Source: a virus. From it: DNA of 42,299 nucleotides. Under the pieces are notes generated by a model. It was not told the origin of the DNA. It did no database searches and saw only the letters and a program-made list of their open reading frames with translations. Position numbers and translations under genes: made by a program. Below are positions 39,293 through 42,299 of this stretch, one piece after another (the first letter of the stretch is position 1; every line of letters begins with the position of its first letter). The DNA lies in the IMG/VR virus record IMGVR_UViG_3300042556_000417, positions 1 to 42,299 of that record. One strand, written 5' to 3'.

Positions 39293-40846
39293 TCACCCAA
39301 ACATCGGATAGTCAATATCCTGTGCGACAGGCGTGCGCCTGCCACTGCGTCTTGATGTAAGTATATCATTTCTCGCCACAGGGCGAGCGAATGTCTGTAT
39401 CAACGCCTCGGCCATGTCTGGAGATGACAGACCACGCTTACGCATGTCCTCCTTAGTCTCCAGCATCAGCTTACCGCTGACCGGGTGCCAGTCGTACTGC
39501 GGCGCTCTCAGGTCAGAAATCAAGTCCTTGTCATCTGGCAAGCACCCTGTCTCGATCCACTCCTTCAGCCGCGCCCACAACTCCACGCGCTTGTTAATGT
39601 ACTTGTCCTTGTCGTCCGGGCTGCTGCCGGCCTGTACCTCAATGACCTTGAATCGCATTGCCTTGAGCGCATCGACCACACCGCCGCCCACTCCACCACC
39701 ATCAACAAAGATCGCCGCCGGGTTATACTCAGCCGCAGCCTCGGCCACCTCGCGTGCCAACTGCTGCGTGTCCAGCTTACGGAACACCCGCCACGGGATA
39801 GACCGAGCGTCCCTCCCTCGACGGAACGCGATCACTGATCTATCCTCACCGAACCGCGCCACATCCACCCCCATCAGCAGAGGTGCGCCGTGGTCAGGCT
39901 CCACGGTTCTCTCAACAGCGTCAGTGATATGACCATGCTGCATAAACTGCCTTGCACCCGTCTGAGGGAACTGACCATAGACCTCCACCCGTGCCTCGTC
40001 CGAGTCCTCACCAAACTGCCGGATAATGTTGTCGAACGCCGAGTGGCTGATACCCTCTACTGATCGACTGTCAATCGACCGCGTGCGCCAATAATCCCGC
40101 TTCTTGTTGAAACACTCGAAGAACGCACCGTCTGGTTTCCGTGGGTTACTGAATGCAAACCAAAACCGATCCACGATGTTCTCGGTGAAGACCCCCTCTT
40201 GTACGGTCCAGATCGGGTCAGGGATACCACTCGCCTCATCAAAGATCGCCATCTCACCATCGAAGTTGTGCGCTCCTGCGAACGCATCCGGGTTCTCTTC
40301 CGACCACAGTTGCCCACTGGCGTAGTAATACCTCGTACTCTTCTGTAGTCCTTCCGGTGACTCAATAAACTCCTTGAACCACTTCTTCGGCTGGATCGAC
40401 ATTGCATTGACATCAAAGAAGTCAGCGTTGATCCCTCGTGCCACCCACTTCGCAATCTCAGGGAACGTCTTAGTCTGCAACTGCGGCGCACCGTTCGCAG
40501 CCACCCATACGCTGCCACCGATCCTGGTGGAGATGAACCAGTGGGCCAGCATCCCCACCAGTGCCGACTTTCCCGGTCCTCGACCACTTGCTATCGCATA
40601 TCGAAAGAAGTCCGGCAACATCCCCAAGGTCTTCTGCATACCGATCCCCTCGACCAAGTACGCCTCCACCTCCCCCATGACCTCCTTCTGCCATGCTCGC
40701 GGACCCTTGAACTGCTTCAACTCCCCCTCACCCCACGGGTACGCCCACAGTGCGAACTTGTACGGACTGAGGTAAAAGTCCTTACTGAGCATCCTCTCCA
40801 GAACCAATGAGTGCGCCTCGGTCATCCCCAACTGTGAATTCGCCAT
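39293..40846 (-). CDS. terL: Terminase large subunit, 517 residues
   Basis: The packaging motor ATPase and nuclease. Walker A is at residues 88-94 (GRGPGKS), Walker B at about 200 (MAIFDEASG), and the C-terminal RNase H-like nuclease has MGVDVARFGEDRSVIAF (first Asp), IFVDGGGVGGGVVDAL and SDLRAPQYDW. The N-terminus (SPYKFALWAYPWGEGEL) is typical of the group found in BPP-1-like and related podoviruses. The start ATG 40846 has GGAG upstream and overlaps the small-subunit gene by 65 bp. Confidence 0.92.
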   Translation of the reverse strand: MANSQLGMTEAHSLVLERMLSKDFYLSPYKFALWAYPWGEGELKQFKGPRAWQKEVMGEVEAYLVEGIGMQKTLGMLPDFFRYAIASGRGPGKSALVGMLAHWFISTRIGGSVWVAANGAPQLQTKTFPEIAKWVARGINADFFDVNAMSIQPKKWFKEFIESPEGLQKSTRYYYASGQLWSEENPDAFAGAHNFDGEMAIFDEASGIPDPIWTVQEGVFTENIVDRFWFAFSNPRKPDGAFFECFNKKRDYWRTRSIDSRSVEGISHSAFDNIIRQFGEDSDEARVEVYGQFPQTGARQFMQHGHITDAVERTVEPDHGAPLLMGVDVARFGEDRSVIAFRRGRDARSIPWRVFRKLDTQQLAREVAEAAAEYNPAAIFVDGGGVGGGVVDALKAMRFKVIEVQAGSSPDDKDKYINKRVELWARLKEWIETGCLPDDKDLISDLRAPQYDWHPVSGKLMLETKEDMRKRGLSSPDMAEALIQTFARPVARNDILTSRRSGRRTPVAQDIDYPMFG

Positions 40847-41360
40847 CTATTACTTCTCCAAGGAGTTGTCGTTCCCGCTTCTCAAGGATCATCCTGATAT
40901 TTGTCGTCTTGTTCTCGGTGATCTCAACCTGCTTACTGTCACCATATCGTCGTCTGTTCAAGCAACTGGCTATCCATTTGCGATGCTGCAACCTCAATGC
41001 CGTCCGCTGCACATCCTCCAGCGAATCCACACCATCGGCAATCCGCAGCATGTCATCCACCAAAGCGTCAGCAAACAACTCCTGCGCCGATTCATACCGG
41101 GATTTTCTGGTCGGGTCTTTGTAAATCCATGCGCGGAACTTCGCAATGTCCGTCGCAGTATGGTACTCGTTGATGATGTCAGGCAAAGGCGTACCAGCAG
41201 CGAGTCGTTCCATTGCGTGCTCGAACAATGTCTCATAGAACTGATTGGTGAGTTCTTTCGCCACGCTGGTAACCATGCGCTTATCCATAGGAACATCTGG
41301 CGTCGGAATGAGCCAGTCAGGAACTGTGATAACTGCGCCCGTGATTTCATTAGTTTGCAT
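40782..41360 (-). CDS. terS: Terminase small subunit, 192 residues
   Basis: The central part (ITEYHTATDIAKFRAWIYKD-like helix, then RYESAQELFADALVDDMLRIAD and LRLQHRKWIASCLNRRRYGD) follows the Sf6-type terminase small subunit, which recognises the packaging site. It is the first gene of the late operon, next to the 585-bp control island. The tail after residue 150 is loose and charged. Confidence 0.85.
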   Translation of the reverse strand: MQTNEITGAVITVPDWLIPTPDVPMDKRMVTSVAKELTNQFYETLFEHAMERLAAGTPLPDIINEYHTATDIAKFRAWIYKDPTRKSRYESAQELFADALVDDMLRIADGVDSLEDVQRTALRLQHRKWIASCLNRRRYGDSKQVEITENKTTNIRMILEKRERQLLGEVIDGEFTVGDDRGALIGSGEDAQ

Positions 41361-41441
41361 AAGTGAATCGTACCATAACGCGATAAGGATGGAATTGAAA
41401 GATGCTTAATTGAGTCAAAAGGGACACTTGTCACAACTTGC

Positions 41442-41470
41442 TTGAGTGGAGTAAGAGAATCTCTTATAAA
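41442..41470 (+). promoter_or_regulatory. Sigma70 promoter overlapping repeat A, copy 1
   Basis: TTGAGT (41442-41447), a 17-bp spacer and TATAAA (41465-41470). The -10 lies inside the repeat TCTCTTATAAAAGAATCTCT, so a protein bound there would block it. Confidence 0.6.
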
Positions 41471-41479
41471 AGAATCTCT
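41460..41479. repeat. Repeat A, copy 1 (TCTCTTATAAAAGAATCTCT)
   Basis: The same 20 bp recur at 41810-41829. Here AGAATCTCTTA is also directly repeated with a 4-bp gap (41457-41467 and 41472-41482). Confidence 0.85.
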
Positions 41480-41537
41480 TAGAAAAAATAAAAATTTGGC
41501 TTGTGGTTGTACCCAAGGAAACACACGCGCCACCATT

Positions 41538-41565
41538 CCCGCTCCCCCACCCCCGGTACTCCCCC
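41538..41565 (-). other. G-quadruplex motif on the minus strand
   Basis: Four C runs (CCC, CCCCC, CCCCC, CCCCC) with linkers of 3, 1 and 6 bases on the plus strand give G5-N6-G5-N1-G5-N3-G3 on the other strand, within the usual G-quadruplex rule. Confidence 0.6.
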
Positions 41566-41615
41566 GTCCGCGATTCAGCGCACCATGACAGCAGCATGGG
41601 GCAGGGCAAGCCATG

Positions 41616-41649
41616 GTGACACGATCCATAAGAGAATCATTGATCGATG
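41616..41649. repeat. 34-bp direct repeat, copy 1
   Basis: It begins GTGACACGATCCATAAGAGA and ends ATTGATCGATG; an identical copy lies 77 bp on. It contains AGAGAATC, the reverse of the arm of repeat A, and the palindrome ATCGAT. Confidence 0.85.
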
Positions 41650-41692
41650 GTGCAATCAGGTCAGAATGAGAACATGTGCCAACTGTGCCAGA

Positions 41693-41726
41693 GTGACACG
41701 ATCCATAAGAGAATCATTGATCGATG
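41693..41726. repeat. 34-bp direct repeat, copy 2
   Basis: Identical to 41616-41649. Confidence 0.85.
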
Positions 41727-41747
41727 AGGTAAAAGAATGTCAGAATC

Positions 41748-41769
41748 TTGTCATGTGCCAGATGTTCCT
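41748..41769. repeat. 22-bp inverted repeat, left arm
   Basis: It begins TTGTCATGTGCCAG; the perfect reverse complement is at 41871-41892. The 101 bp between the arms hold the promoter and repeat A copy 2. Confidence 0.88.
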
Positions 41770-41791
41770 TTCCCTGTGTATCATGCCAATT

Positions 41792-41820
41792 TTGATATAT
41801 ATTATAGATTCTCTTATAAA
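41792..41820 (+). promoter_or_regulatory. Sigma70 early promoter of the wrapped gene, with palindromic operator
   Basis: TTGATA (41792-41797), a 17-bp spacer and TATAAA (41815-41820). The -10 lies within a near-perfect palindrome, AGATTCT through AGAATCT (41807-41828). It faces the wrapped gene at 41946 and the left early block. Confidence 0.75.
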
Positions 41821-41829
41821 AGAATCTCT
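41810..41829. repeat. Repeat A, copy 2 (TCTCTTATAAAAGAATCTCT)
   Basis: Identical to 41460-41479. Flanking bases make this copy a 22-bp palindrome with one mismatched pair on each side, the form of a repressor site. Confidence 0.85.
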
Positions 41830-41870
41830 GCGTTTATCGCGATACGTGGAAAATCCTTTCCCCCATTCTC

Positions 41871-41892
41871 AGGAACATCTGGCACATGACAA
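41871..41892. repeat. 22-bp inverted repeat, right arm
   Basis: AGGAACATCTGGCACATGAC plus AA, the reverse complement of 41748-41769. Confidence 0.88.
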
Positions 41893-41945
41893 CAATCTGA
41901 CAACAATATACAATTGCGTCATGACAACTATTGAAGGAAACAATC

Positions 41946-42299
41946 ATGAAATGGAATTTTGCAACAATCATGGAAGAAGCAGCAAAGTATCAAACACGCA
42001 CACAATTCGCCAATGGTTCAATTGGTGCATACCGTGCAGCATTACGATCTGGCATGATCGAAGCGCTGTTTCCGATTGAGCATGTAGTGATCGAACGGAT
42101 AAAGCCTGTATCAGTCCGCAAAGTGACGCACTACGTGAATAAGCCATCGTTCGACAAGAAAGCAATCAATGCCGACGTGGAATGGATCATGAACGATCCA
42201 GATTGGCACGATCTGCAATATCGTGCCGCATCAGACTACACAGGCGAAGCGCTTACGTACTATTGGCAAAGGATCAACCATAAGAAAAAGTCTTATGGA
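41946..42299 (+). CDS. N-terminal part of gene wrapped across the contig joint
   Basis: ATG 41946 follows GAAGGAAACAATC. The frame runs off the window after 118 codons and resumes at base 1 (through the 162-bp overlap), giving about 126 residues in all. The N-terminal 40 residues (EEAAKYQTRTQFANGSIGAY, then RAALRSGMIEAL) follow the EAxKYxTRxxFxxGSxGAY pattern of a small DNA-binding module seen in phage nuclease-like proteins. No nuclease motif is present, so it may act as a regulator. It is the first gene behind the operator-like promoter. Confidence 0.8.
   Translation, partial: MKWNFATIMEEAAKYQTRTQFANGSIGAYRAALRSGMIEALFPIEHVVIERIKPVSVRKVTHYVNKPSFDKKAINADVEWIMNDPDWHDLQYRAASDYTGEALTYYWQRINHKKKSYG
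42138..42299. repeat. Terminal redundancy of the contig, right copy
   Basis: It repeats 1-162 with one change (C at 42172 for T at 35, giving Ala for Val). Confidence 0.9.

Larger units (their letters stand above)
41361..41945. other. Control island without genes
   Basis: The 585 bp between the divergent small terminase and wrapped gene hold two sigma70 promoters, three classes of repeat, and a G-quadruplex motif. No ORF with a ribosome site was found. Packaging, replication origin and early/late switching may all map here. Confidence 0.75.

Noticed and set aside
41501-42079. Open frame of 192 codons through the control island
   Set aside because: It starts with TTG without a ribosome site, runs through the G-quadruplex and repeats, and overlaps the wrapped gene in another frame; its sequence has no domain-like character.
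1-42299. tRNA genes, CRISPR arrays, integrase, insertion sequences
   Set aside because: Looked for cloverleaf-like segments, regular spacers, recombinase motifs and terminal inverted repeats of transposons; none found by eye. The 34-bp repeats at 41616 and 41693 are only two copies and are read as control sites.

Overview
The window is one complete genome of a tailed double-stranded DNA phage with a short tail (podovirus plan), probably strictly lytic, infecting a Gram-negative, most likely proteobacterial, host. The plan follows from a T7-type tail module (tail tube A and B, gp13-like protein, three internal core proteins and a T7-type tail fibre stalk), joined to a portal, Bbp19-like protein and capsid block that recalls Bordetella phage BPP-1. 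The Gram-negative host is inferred from sigma70-type promoters, AGGAG ribosome sites, a small lipoprotein and a holin/M15 endolysin lysis set. I see no integrase, reverse transcriptase, tRNA, CRISPR array or phage RNA polymerase, so transcription should depend on host RNA polymerase. The first 162 bases recur at the end (1-162 = 42138-42299) with one mismatch. The map is therefore circular, about 42,137 bp, and one gene runs through the contig joint (41946-42299 then 1-189).

Layout. (1) 41361-41945 is a gene-free control island with two good promoters, palindromic repeats, a 34-bp direct repeat, a 22-bp inverted repeat and a G-quadruplex motif; it lies between the late (minus) and early (plus) transcription units. 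(2) From the joint to 2681, plus strand: ten small early genes of mostly unknown function, several sharing the same start-site sequence, closed by a strong terminator at 2727-2763. (3) 2764-3041: a convergent gap with three repeats exactly 84 bp apart and a terminator for the opposite strand. (4) 3042-5531, minus: a primase-helicase. (5) 5631-12819, plus: replication and recombination genes (ribbon-helix-helix protein, DUF2800 nuclease, DUF2815 ssDNA-binding protein, DNA polymerase, VRR-NUC nuclease, SNF2-like helicase). (6) 12875-17069, plus: small accessory genes, including a PAPS-reductase/DndC-like enzyme behind a structured leader, a lipoprotein, an Ea22-like coiled-coil protein, a zinc-finger protein and a DUF3310-like protein. 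(7) 17062-41360, minus: one about 24-kb late unit, read from right to left as small and large terminase, portal, scaffold, capsid, head and neck proteins, tail tube, internal virion proteins (one with a GH108 lysozyme domain), fibres, chaperone and lysis genes.

The most notable feature is the DNA polymerase gene. It is cut in two between motif C and the KxKRKG motif by an HNH/AP2 homing endonuclease gene that fills the insertion almost exactly. Each piece has its own start codon and ribosome site, which points to a polymerase made as two polypeptides. A second homing-endonuclease-like gene overlaps the polymerase start. Other leads are the control island, the 84-bp repeats, and the predicted three-way-junction RNA with a 13-codon leader in front of the DndC-like gene.
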